Source of the DNA: Lomentospora prolificans
Taxonomy: Eukaryota > Ascomycota > Sordariomycetes > Microascales > Microascaceae
DNA: 64,000 bases
Assembly (NCBI GenBank): GCA_029532625.1
Contig: JARFXM010000003.1
Location: 4,712,001-4,776,000, forward strand
Reading direction: 5' to 3'
Below are positions 11,247 to 21,164 of this stretch, piece after piece. Each line of letters begins with the position of its first letter. Within the stretch, counting starts at the first letter, position 1. A program made the translations under genes and the position numbers. Under the pieces are notes generated by a model. The model was given only the letters and a program-made list of their open reading frames with translations. It had not been told where the DNA came from and ran no database searches.

Positions 11247-13007
11247 TTTAGCTTCGCCCTGTTTTATTGGCAAATTACTAGGCAAGAAAATTCTGCCTTG
11301 AAGATACAAACGAAGAGGAAGGAAGGGAAGGTCGATATCATGCCTGGTTCGGGTGTGATGTAATTGTTGTAGCTTCCAAAGTCAGACCCGAGGGCTTCCG
11401 TTCTCGGCCGGATCTGATCTAATCGTACCGCCAGCTGGCTGCCCGAGTTCCTTCCAAATTTAGCGGATCACATATCGCAGAGCGAGACGCACTAACCAAT
11501 CAACATGTCTTCCTGCCATGATTTCGTGGAGAAGTTCGACGGATAAGGCACTCCGTTACATGTCCGCATCGATATGCTTCTTTGCCACCCTCAACAGCAA
11601 ATCCTGCCTGCCTGGTCGGCCATATCAGGTACATTCCACGGCGTCGCGGCCATTAGCCTCAACAGTCTGCTGGCGAGGAAGTTGAAGGTACATCGAGGGG
11701 CACGCTTCATCCTCCAATGCATCGAAACTATCAAGCCAGGGTCGACTTTAGCGGTAGGATCCACTCGGAGAAAAGGCCGTCGGCACTACCAGCCGAAAGC
11801 CATATTTGGTCCGTAGTATCAAGGCTTCACGCCGACGAGGAAGGACATAGTAGCATACATATTACTCCGCATCACATGGGAGGACTACAACGCCGCCGTT
11901 CCCAGGCATGCCAGTCCCAATTCCTCTGTGATGTTGCTCCCGCTCTCCAGGACGAAGAGGCGGCGTGATATATGATCACTCGTACCGGGCACTGCAGACC
12001 AAAGAACTGTCAGAACGAGCACCGGACACTGCCACTTCTTGCCGAAATCCTCCTTGAATTAGAAATTCACGGAGATGAGGCGCGTCGAGAAAACGTAGAA
12101 GGCCTGGACCAACACTACCTTTCCCGATAATAGGCCGTGTTCGTCGCGAGGAAACGCCTGGTTGAAAGTCCGCGAGCATCAATACCCGACAGTCCGTCAT
12201 GATCTATCCCCTACCCCCTACAGGAATGGTAACCACTCAGTCTATTCGCTTCGCAGCCTCGCCTTCAATTCTCACATCAGACCGGGCTTGTCGCAAGACG
12301 TCCAGCAGGCGCAAGAATTGAAAGATACAAGCATGAGCGCTCCTCAGTACGTAGCCGCTTCACGTGTAACTTGGTGATGAGTCTTCCACGATCCACAGCA
12401 GGCCTAATGTGCTTGATATCGGGCCTTCCGACATGACCTTCGGTTTGTCGAAGCATTCTTTTCATGGTCCTGCGGTTGTAGCGGCCCTGGGAACCGACTA
12501 CAGGTAGTGAGAATGGTAAAGATAAAAATAACGAGGAAAAGGCCAGGGGAGTCGGATGTGCGATGCCTAGCTGTCATTGCGGCCAGGTAAAGAGCGTAGA
12601 TCTTTCTTCTATTCAATAACGTCAACCGTAAGTGAAGTAGACGACCGATCATATAAAAGTCTTTGTCTATCTCCGATTTCAACATACCCCAGTTCCACTA
12701 GTCGAATCAAGTCAACATCGGCATCGATCCTGGGTAAGTAATCTAAGGCAACCGAAATGCTAAACTTTAATCTGGATGAAATAGGCCCCAGATTAGCAGG
12801 TGGTCAAGCCGTCAAGAGCTAGAAGCATTGGCTCAACGAAGGGTCGAGGAATATTTCCATCACAATATTTTCGCCTCCAAGATGTTCGGCGCGACCGCGC
12901 ACCATCATAAGAAGGAATCTTGGCCGAGTAACTCGCCTGTCTCCAACAATAGGGCCTAAAATGCAGACTCCAGCGCTCGCATAGCTGGCTCCACACCCTT
13001 GTTCTTA
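11247..13007. other. Intergenic, no gene seen
   Basis: About 1.8 kb between two minus-strand genes. Only short frames without domains are present (the longest is about 90 codons). It contains the 5' flank of the Nudix gene and the 3' flank of the J-domain gene. A gene relic cannot be excluded, but none is recognised. Confidence 0.4.
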
Positions 13008-13817
13008 TCATTTAGATGCCGGGCGAGGCGCTTCCCACTTCTCCGGGGTAAAACCCCAGAGTGCGTTCTCTCTGTCTCTTATGAATGACGCAACCCGTTC
13101 TTCCCTCCCCATAGCGGCTGATGATGCGGTTCGTTTTTCCAAATCGCCTACGATCTTCCCTTGCTTCTCTTGCATAAGTTGCGAGCGGTTAGACGCCATC
13201 TTCCCAGCTCGGTTTGCCTGGCCTACGATGCCGATGCTAATCGCAAATGCAAGAAGAGCGGCAAAGCTACCATGGGACATATACACCGGCTCTTGCTTCT
13301 TGCCGTTTCGCTTATCATGCCACTGCTCCCAATCCTCCCACGTAGCATTCCGAGCTGGAGAGTGCTGTCCTGATCTCCACTCTCGATACATCGCGTTTGT
13401 CATCGGCTTTGACAGATGCCAGCCAGCTCCGTACAAATCGTAGGCATTGCGTTTGCTTGGGTTGGATAGGATGTCGTTAGCGAGCACGACGAGCCGATAG
13501 CGCTCGACGCAGACGGCTGGGGAGAGGTGCGAGTGTGTCGTCGCGAGGCAATGGTGCCTGTCAGGATGGTAGAGCTTGGCTAATTTGTAAAAGTTGTGTT
13601 TTGAATACGGCGCACCCGGGGAGAGGTGAAGGATATCATAGGGAGTTGGATTTTTATGGAGGGGCCAGTCCAGGTGCTGGTTCTGGTGTTCCTGATGGAT
13701 ATGTCGGCGGGGGATGGCTTGGGCGCATATTAAATCAGTCCGCTGGAAGTGAACGGACGCAGGCGAAATAACGGTCTTCGAGAGGCCATGGCGAAGAAAC
13801 GGAGGTCGAAGATTCAT
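13008..13817 (-). CDS. J-domain (DnaJ-like) protein, probably mitochondrial
   Basis: Single exon, 269 residues. The N-terminus is rich in Arg, Ser and His with few acidic residues, consistent with a mitochondrial presequence. A J domain occupies about 58-130: TPYDILHLSP, helix II, the diagnostic HPD tripeptide inside KLYHPDRHH, then NDILSNPSKRNAYDLYG. After it comes a hydrophobic segment (about 185-202, FAALLAFAISIGIVG) and a charged coiled tail. The HPD loop stimulates Hsp70 ATPase, so a partner role for a mitochondrial Hsp70 is likely. The layout (presequence, J domain, one membrane segment) is common in poorly studied fungal mitochondrial J proteins; the specific client is unknown. Confidence 0.87.
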   Translation of the reverse strand: MNLRPPFLRHGLSKTVISPASVHFQRTDLICAQAIPRRHIHQEHQNQHLDWPLHKNPTPYDILHLSPGAPYSKHNFYKLAKLYHPDRHHCLATTHSHLSPAVCVERYRLVVLANDILSNPSKRNAYDLYGAGWHLSKPMTNAMYREWRSGQHSPARNATWEDWEQWHDKRNGKKQEPVYMSHGSFAALLAFAISIGIVGQANRAGKMASNRSQLMQEKQGKIVGDLEKRTASSAAMGREERVASFIRDRENALWGFTPEKWEAPRPASK

Positions 13818-14827
13818 GATCGCTCTTCAATGTGGAGGGACATGAGTAGTGTGATAGCGTATCGAGCACTTCCAACTCATCGTAGCCGCCGCCGGACCAA
13901 TGGTTCTGCTTGAAAGTCTACGTCAAGTGAAGCAAGGGAAAGGAGAGGTCTTGGTTATCTAGTCCCCAACATCAGATGGTCGCCGATTCCGGCTGTACCC
14001 GGCGCTCCCTCGTCAATTGATTATATGACATGTGGGGAAGTCAGTCCACGTCCCAGGTTGGCCAGGCTTACCCAGCTCTAGTGATGTCGCCTGCCAAATT
14101 TCCATAACGATATCCCTATGTCGCCCCTTCCTTCTCCACCAAAGTGCCCCACAGGTCGCACTCACTGGCCCCTCATCGAACATCACGTGACTTTAGTAAT
14201 CCATATGCGCACGTGCCGTTATAAGGTCCAGGCACGCCACACCGGTGGTTGGACCCACAGCACTGATCACACTGAGCTTAGGAGCAAAATCATTCACTCA
14301 CTTCCATCTGGTTCCCTCTCGTAGCCTCGTCCCTCAAAACCCTTCGTGAATCATAAAATCAACCTCAAAGTGCCCCGCACAACAACGACAACTTGACAGA
14401 AGAGAACAGCCCGTGTGCTCCTTCTGAATACCCATATCATATATCCAAATTTGCCCAGCACACTCGGAACTCATCTCCCAAGGGCGTTCCTTCTGAAGAC
14501 AACCCCTCTCCACGACCTTCTCTCCTGCCGCAACCTTTTACTGGCGAGCGCCCTCGACGCCTTTTTCCTAACTCTCAACACGTCCTGGACCGAACCTGTC
14601 CCCCTTCTCAACCCGCTGCGTATCTCGCCGATATAGAAAAGCCATTGACCCTGCTTTCAACACTCGACTCAACTCTCCCATCAAGTCTAATTCCAAACCG
14701 CTCTTGGCGGCGCTAGAAAGCTCTAACAATCCTGTGTCTCCTTTTGGGCGACATTTTCCTTTTCCTCCGCATCTATCCCTTTTTTATTATCCCCATAAAC
14801 AAGGTAGCTTCGGCTGCATATGTCACA
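13818..14827. other. Divergent promoter of J-domain gene and DHH1, with long DHH1 leader
   Basis: No gene. The segment from about 14330 to the DHH1 start is C/T-rich and typical of a long fungal 5' leader. Frames there start only at non-ATG codons or are very short. Two palindromic E-boxes are listed separately. Confidence 0.5.
14183..14216. promoter_or_regulatory. Pair of palindromic E-boxes upstream of DHH1
   Basis: TCACGTGA (14183-14190) and GCACGTGC (14209-14216) are both 8-base palindromes around CACGTG, 26 bases apart centre to centre. CACGTG is the core bound by Cbf1/bHLH factors in ascomycetes. They lie about 610-645 bases before the DHH1 ATG and about 370-400 bases before the divergent J-domain gene. 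Confidence 0.4.
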
Positions 14828-16588
14828 ATGACGGACGCACTTGTGGATAAGCTCAATGCCACCCAGATCGGGTATGTGCCATGATCTTCTGTTTTGTCTT
14901 GACCTTACGATATCCTGCCAGACTTCCCTAGAATAGCTCTAACATGCTCTTAGTGATGGCACAAATGATGATTGGAAGAAGGCGTTAAAGATCCCTGCGA
15001 AAGATGGTAGGAAACAAACTGAAGTAAGTTGTCCAGTGTCATTCCTAATTCCAGTGCCTCCCCGCTACAGCATAGAGCAATGAACTAATCAACTGTCACT
15101 TTTTAGGATGTCACAAACACCAAGGGTCTCGAATTCGAAGACTTTGGCCTCAAGCGCGATCTATTAATGGGAATTTTCGAGGCCGGATTCGAGAAGCCAT
15201 CGCCGATCCAAGAAGAAGCTATCCCCGTTGCCCTTACCGGACGAGACATCCTCGCGCGAGCCAAGAACGGAACTGGCAAGACAGCTGCCTTCGTCATTCC
15301 CGCACTTGAAAAGATCAACCCCAAAGTCTCCAAGATCCAATGTCTCATTCTCGTCCCCACCCGAGAACTGGCAATGCAGACTTCGCACGTCTGCAAGTCT
15401 CTAGGAAAACACCTCGGCATCAATGTCATGGTCACCACCGGAGGAACCGGCCTCCGCGACGATATTATTCGACTTCAAGATCCCGTCCACATAGTAGTGG
15501 GAACACCCGGCAGAATCCTTGATTTGGCGGGGAAGAACGTCGCCGATCTAAGCGAGTGCCCAATGTTTATCATGGACGAAGCCGATAAGCTCCTATCGCA
15601 AGAGTTCACCCCTGTTATTGAACAGCTCCTGCAATTCCACCCCAAGGACCGCCAGGTCATGCTCTTCTCCGCCACCTTCCCTCTCTCGGTTAAGGATTTC
15701 TCCGATAAGAACATGGTTAGCCCTTATGAGATCAACCTCATGGACGAATTGACACTCCGTGGTATCACCCAATACTACGCCTTCGTCGACGAGAAATCCA
15801 AGGTCCATTGCTTGAACACTCTATTCTCTAGGCTCCAGATCAACCAGTCTATCATCTTTTGCAACTCTACGAACCGAGTCGAGCTTCTTGCCAAAAAAAT
15901 CACCGAGCTGGGCTATTCTTGCTTTTACAGTCACGCCAAGATGGCCCAACAGGCTCGTAACCGAGTTTTCCACGATTTCCGAAATGGTGTTTGCCGAAAC
16001 CTCGTCTGCTCTGATCTCCTTACCCGTGGTATCGATATCCAGGCGGTCAACGTCGTTATTAACTTCGATTTCCCCAAGAACGCGGAAACCTACCTTCATC
16101 GCATTGGTCGATCCGGTCGATACGGCCACCTTGGTCTAGCTATCAACTTGATCAACTGGGATGACCGGTTCAACCTGTACAACATTGAGCGAGACTTGGG
16201 CACTGAAATCCAGCCCATTCCCCAGACCATCGACAAGAGTCTCTACGTCTACGAGAACCCCGAAACGATCCCTCGTCCCATCTCAACCCTTAAGCCTGGT
16301 GGCAACAGCCAGCCCAAGCCCGGAGCGCCTCAGGGTTTCAACGGCGAACAGCAGGACCGGGCACAGCCTCAGCAGCGGGCCCAGCATGCCCAGCAGCAGC
16401 AGCCGACCGGCCCCAGCCCCAGCGTGAACTGGCAAACCCAAAACTTGACTCACAACGGCCCCGGGCAATATCAGGGCAACCGTGGTCGTGGCCGAGGTCG
16501 AGGCTACCACGGTCAAGGCCGTGGTCGAGGCAATTACAACAGTCACGGCCGCGGTAGAGGCCAGGGACCACCAATCCAACAATCCTAA
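14828..16588 (+). CDS. DHH1: ATP-dependent RNA helicase Dhh1 (DDX6 family)
   Basis: Exons 14828-14871, 14954-15023 and 15107-16588 (introns GTATGT...TTAG and GTAAGT...TTTAG) give 531 residues. Dhh1 is the cytoplasmic DEAD-box protein that links decapping, translational repression and P-body formation. Visible motifs are the Q-motif region (FEKPSPIQEEAIPVAL), motif I (AKNGTGKT), PTRELAMQ, TPGRILDL, the DEAD box (MDEADKLL), SAT (LFSATFP) and motif VI (HRIGRSGRYGH). The last 110 residues or so are Gln/Pro-rich and end in repeated RGRG blocks, a low-complexity tail suited to RNA binding and condensation. The leader upstream is long and pyrimidine-rich. Confidence 0.97.
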
Positions 16589-18094
16589 TCGAGGCATCAC
16601 GTTGCCCCCTTACCCGGGGCCGTGACTGGCGGCCGGTTGGAACCGGCTGTCACGTTTTTGGTTGTGAGGCTGGCGATCTGTACATATCTGCGCATTACAA
16701 TGCTTTCTTTCTTTGCCTGATCTCGATTGTGAAGGCGGGGATATCTCCTAATTCTCCTTTGTGGGCATGGGGCAACCGACGAATGGGGAAATGCTTACGC
16801 CGTTTACGCAATGAGCCTTGAATATTCCTCACTTTTTGTTATTCTGTACCATATCCGCTCGGTTGTCAGGGACGCGTCCCCGCCATCTTCGCATCCTTTG
16901 TTCTTTTCTTCATGCTTCCATCTCCTGCATCCTTTTCTCCCAGCCACCACTCCTTTCGCGTTTCACCCACAAATCATACGACAGTGGCAGCGCGCGGTAG
17001 CGCCCACAGCTGCATGGCCCTGACGGCTTGGGCCTCCCGGAAGAATCAGGATCTCTTATACCATCCGACTATTCATTTTCGACAAGCGTCTCACAATCCC
17101 TCGATCCGCCTGTCTTTGATCAAGATTCTTTTTCATTTTAGAGCCGGCGCTCACCACCGCTGGTTTGGTGTCGGGTGAGCCCGATTCGACCTCTATATAC
17201 TTGTCCGACTTTTAATTCGGTACTATCTGCCGCAGTTTCTCGACTCTACATTTCACGACGTCTCACTGTTGCAGTATGCCACGATTTTCGGCTGGACTTC
17301 ATGAGGTGGCGTTGCGGCTGGTATTGCCAGGTCAAGAAGATAAGGCACGGTGTCATGGTGTTTATGGCGTTTAGAAGAAACTCACTTTTGGTTTGTTTTT
17401 CAACTTTGCATTTGGCTGCGCTTCTCGGGCCCGTGGTTGGCCCAGAACGCGGCAGGGAGCTACGGACTGTCGATTGGGGTTATCGCCAATCCTTTCGCAA
17501 GCAGTACCGATGGCAAGCACCAAGTGGCTAGTGCATCGACGTTGGACTCGGAAATGCGCCGATCAGTCAGTGGCTCTCACGAGCCCAGTACCTGGTCCCG
17601 GTGCTGTGGTTTTTGGAACAGAATTACTGTCAACCAGTGACAGTGGAATTCACTCGACATCAAGGGCGTGCATTTACATCAATGTACTATGATATCCGAT
17701 ACCCGCGTGTTTTCTTTTCTTACTTTTTTTTTTCGACGCAAACCCCACGAAGCACGACTTCCCGGCTGGGCTGTCCAGCCCACGACGATGCGACTAGCTT
17801 GAGTGGCAGCTTTGCCCGTACGCGCAAGAGGCCAGGAAGGACGGACTTGATGCGACAAAGATGATGATGAGGGAAAACACAAAAACGGGAGAAAAAAACT
17901 TAGAAAAATATTTTAAGGGAGGACAGGGACTTGTGTTATTGGACTCTCGGACTTGCTTGCAGCTGGACGGTTGCGAAGCAGTGGGTTAGGTAGCATTCGT
18001 TTGACCAAGAATAACGACTACGATGTTGTTCCTCTCTTATATTCAACCTCTTATCCGTAACTTGTACCTCGTGATGCATATATGCTGATACGCC
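16589..18094. other. Intergenic, 3' flank of DHH1
   Basis: No recognisable gene. The short plus-strand frames at 17.1-17.7 kb lack domains, overlap one another in different phases and have no splice structure. The sequence is C/T-rich in places. Confidence 0.45.
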
Positions 18095-18526
18095 CTAAGC
18101 TCTTGCTTTAGCTGGTTCAGGCAAGATGGACTGGAAGCCAACGGGTTCAGGAGGTTGAGGTGGCTCTGCAGGTCTGAACTGTATAGAAATGAACTCGGAG
18201 CTGTGTGCAGACAATATCCAAGGTGTACTATCGTAATCCTTAGGGAAACAACCGATTAGGTCGTCATCGTCCTCGGAGCTTAGAGCTAGGGACAGGTCCA
18301 GGCCTTTCACACCCTCATCAGGGGCAGTTATACAGGGATACTGAGCAGTAGTGATAGCACTTTGAGTACCCTGGATAGTACAATCCTTTTCGTAAGAGGA
18401 CAAGCGACAGCTGTCAAGTCCTATAAGACATTGGACTCTGCCATGGCCTCCCTCAACAGCAAGGCATCGCTTCAGCTCTTCAAAATCTGGGACGCACTTG
18501 CCGATTGGTATAAGCTGGCTTATAAG
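18095..18526 (-). pseudogene. Open frame without start codon, possible gene relic
   Basis: A minus-strand frame of about 144 codons is open from a stop near 18527 down to a TAG at 18095. It contains no Met codon. Readable landmarks include PDFEELKRCLAVEGG near the start and a Ser/Asp-rich stretch (LSSEDDDDLIG) followed by a Pro-rich tail. A possible acceptor (CTGACTTATAAG) lies at its upstream edge, but no upstream exon with a start is evident. I do not recognise the family. It could be the last exon of a decayed gene or chance. Confidence 0.2.
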
Positions 18527-19305
18527 TCAGTCCTTCCTCCACTTGTTATATTCATTCTCCCAAACCAACACATCAATCTCCAGTAGCTATCGTATTCACA
18601 GCATTCCCAAGCCTGAATCATGGAAGCAGGAAGAATGATGAGCCATCCACAGAACCTCCAGGCGCCCCTTCCCATATCTATTACCCTGGCGTCAATAGAA
18701 TCTCATCGCCATCTGGCCCTTATACCTCTTCAAACACTTACCTTCTTCTCTATCCTCCTTTCTTTACTCTCTCTTTCTAGCCCAGGTCAATCTCAACCTT
18801 GGCCCCGAACCTCTTCTCTCTTCACTCAATATCCTACCACAAAGCTATCCAGGACTACTCCCCTCTTCCTCTTAGTTTTGCCCACCTTATCAGGGGAACA
18901 GATTTCAGAGAGGAAAGCTCTCTTCAGGACTAGAGATTGGCATATCGCCCATCTCTTTTACTGATAGCAAACTACTATTCACCTCCTTATCTCTACTCTC
19001 CTTCTAACTTCCCAATTGGTAAGCCCCTAGAGCCTATCTTCCATGCCTCAATTCCTAGAGCGCTCCTTCTCTAACTACTAAGAACCAGGTCCTTCATTCT
19101 TCTCCTCTCAATACTATCCATCATTCACTACTATCTCTAGCTCAGGTATTTTCTCTAGAGAATCCTTTTCTATTATTCACTTAGGTGAGTAGACATGTCC
19201 CCTCTTAATCCTCTCCTCAGCTTTTATTGATGTTAGCATAGTGTAGTTCCCTTCTCTTTTTTCACGACCATAAACTCATGATCCTTCATTTGCCTTTCAT
19301 TGATC
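18527..19305. other. AT- and CT-rich intergenic stretch before the 2EXR gene
   Basis: No intact gene. The sequence is visibly richer in A/T and in TCTC/CTCT runs than its neighbours. One plus frame encodes Tyr/Pro/Ser-rich pieces but is interrupted by several stops, so decay of an older sequence is possible. The right end is the leader of the 2EXR gene. Confidence 0.35.
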
Positions 19306-20469
19306 ATGTCTCTCCCACAGCTTGACGCGGACAGCCACGGTGATGTAGGGGATACTGCGAGCTCTCTGCCTGGACCCTCATCACTGGAGACTCTAGACAC
19401 CATCATCGTCCGCACTCCTACTACATCTTTTCCCCAGTTCATCAAGCTTCCAGCTGAGCTTCAAGACAAGATCTTCCGCGAGGCTCTCCTTCAACCAGCC
19501 ATCATTTATTTCAACCTTACGCCGGCCAACTTTAGCCAGCGCACCACCATTTACCACGATTCCTCGTGCCACTCGACATTCCACCAGTGGAAGAAGGTCG
19601 CATCTGCCAGCCGCGACGCTGCCCATGCGGTCAACCTCCTGGTCACGCAGTCCAAGACAAAGCACTACCTCGACGCCAGGCGCAAGCGACCCTTCAACAA
19701 GGTGGACGACCTCGTGGTCTTCAAGTTCACGCCTAGCCCTTGGGTCACGCACGGATGGACCGTCGCCGTCACTGCTCGGAGCCCATCGCAGGTTTACGAG
19801 TGGAACTTCAAGTCCCTTCGTCGCGTCGGACTCAAGTACAACACCTTCTCGTTCCACTGTCCTGATGGCGGCCACGCCCCAGGAAGCAACCCGCAGGGCT
19901 GGCTTCAGTATCCGTTGGAGGGTCCTGGCGCCGAAGAAGGGGAGGCTGACACCTGCGTTGTCCAATGCAGGGATGCCTTCATCCGCTTCCCGCAGTGGTT
20001 CAGGGACGCCGATGTTATCTACATCATGGTCCAGATCCCGAGCACTTGGCTGTGCAGGACCATTGTGCCGGAGGCTAGGGCATTAGATCTTACGCCTTCC
20101 CAGCTAGCGGCTAGTATTCTGCGCAATCTGCCCAAGAGTAAGTCGTTGGTCTTTTCTATCCCTGTTTTTTGTTCGTTGATGCCACAGAGACATAGTGTCG
20201 CTGACGTTCCGCTTTCTTGCTTACCAGAGTATCCCCAGGAGGATCTCGAGATCCGCTATGACCGCAAGTATTCCTGGGTCGAGCTCCCACAGAGGATCGT
20301 TCCACATTTCATGAACGAAAACAGAGCTCAAGTCATGGGGCCGTGGAGAATCACCAAACTTCTCCAAAACGAACACAGGCGCCTCATGGCCCGCGGCCTC
20401 CCAGGTCTGAACCCCAACATGGAGTTCAAGGTTCTCGCGACCAACAAGTACATGATCGTCGATCACTAG
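19306..20469 (+). CDS. 2EXR domain protein
   Basis: Exons 19306-20137 and 20228-20469 give 357 residues. The 90-nt intron has GTAAGT and CCAG ends; its length is divisible by three, so it could also be read through. The ATG at 19306 (MSLPQLDADS) is the first usable start. The 2EXR motif sits at about 43-70 (FPQFIKLPAELQDKIFREAL), followed by W/Y-rich segments typical of these fungal proteins. A Trp-rich C-terminal region ends in MIVDH. 2EXR proteins are abundant and expanded in filamentous ascomycetes but functionally uncharacterised. No signal peptide or membrane segment is seen. Confidence 0.8.
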   Translation: MSLPQLDADSHGDVGDTASSLPGPSSLETLDTIIVRTPTTSFPQFIKLPAELQDKIFREALLQPAIIYFNLTPANFSQRTTIYHDSSCHSTFHQWKKVASASRDAAHAVNLLVTQSKTKHYLDARRKRPFNKVDDLVVFKFTPSPWVTHGWTVAVTARSPSQVYEWNFKSLRRVGLKYNTFSFHCPDGGHAPGSNPQGWLQYPLEGPGAEEGEADTCVVQCRDAFIRFPQWFRDADVIYIMVQIPSTWLCRTIVPEARALDLTPSQLAASILRNLPKSKSLVFSIPVFCSLMPQRHSVADVPLSCLPEYPQEDLEIRYDRKYSWVELPQRIVPHFMNENRAQVMGPWRITKLLQNEHRRLMARGLPGLNPNMEFKVLATNKYMIVDH

Positions 20470-21164
20470 GAAACCTTCCGTTGTCGATTCGAGTCCTGGG
20501 TCCGCCTTCCCCGTTCATCATAGTTATAGTAAGGGTAACGGCTTCCAAAGGCCAAAGTGCTCTTTTCCATGCTAACCTTTCATTTCTTATGAATAGTTGA
20601 ATTGCATTGCGCTCCTGCTTTCAGATCGAACCTCATTGCCGCTTCTAGATTGAACCACAGCGCGGCTTTCGGACTAAACTATAGCACGACTTCGAGATGG
20701 AACCAAAACACAACTTCCAGATGGAGCCATGGCATAAATGCCAGATTATATCAGATCACAACAGCCTACAGGAACCTTATTCCGACATAACAGATGCAGT
20801 TGGCTGACTCAACGCACTATTCTTGCCTTCTTTGCAACTATTCCCGACATCAATAGTGTGTCGTTAGCTTTCTATCAGACACCTAGATACCCAAGTTTGC
20901 CAGATGCTTTGTTTTTCTTCAGTACCTTAAATCGTTTTTAGTCATCCATGAAGATACCTGTTCAGCAAGGTATTGATTGTTTTCGTCCAAGTCATTAGGT
21001 CTAAAGATGCTTCTCTATCTATCTGGAAACTCTATTTTCTCCAGTACCCCGTTCTTCTCGAGTCATATCCTTCATTAGAGAGAAAAAGAACAGAACACCC
21101 AAATCATATCGCTAATGAAGGAAAGAAGAAGAATTTCCAGAATTCCCCACCATATCCGTAGGCC
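20470..21164. other. Intergenic with degenerate 24-bp tandem repeat
   Basis: This lies between the convergent 2EXR and ankyrin genes. The only structure is the 24-bp repeat listed separately; the rest is A/T-rich 3' flanking sequence. Confidence 0.5.
20617..20784 (+). repeat. Degenerate 24-bp tandem repeat, seven units
   Basis: Seven consecutive 24-base units start at 20617, 20641, 20665, 20689, 20713, 20737 and 20761. They share a core like CTTC-AGAT-GAACC. In one plus frame the array stays open and reads as an 8-residue repeat (AFRSNLIA, ASRLNHSA, AFGLNYST, TSRWNQNT ...). That frame has no ATG, so it is more likely an old minisatellite than a gene. Confidence 0.65.

Noticed and set aside
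14393..14716. Open frames in the DHH1 leader as possible uORFs or a small gene
   Set aside because: They begin at non-ATG codons and consist of C/T-rich leader sequence; nothing indicates translation.
20480..20505. tRNA B-box-like string (GATTCGAGTCC) just after the 2EXR stop codon
   Set aside because: The flanking bases do not pair into a T-stem and no A box or acceptor stem is found upstream.
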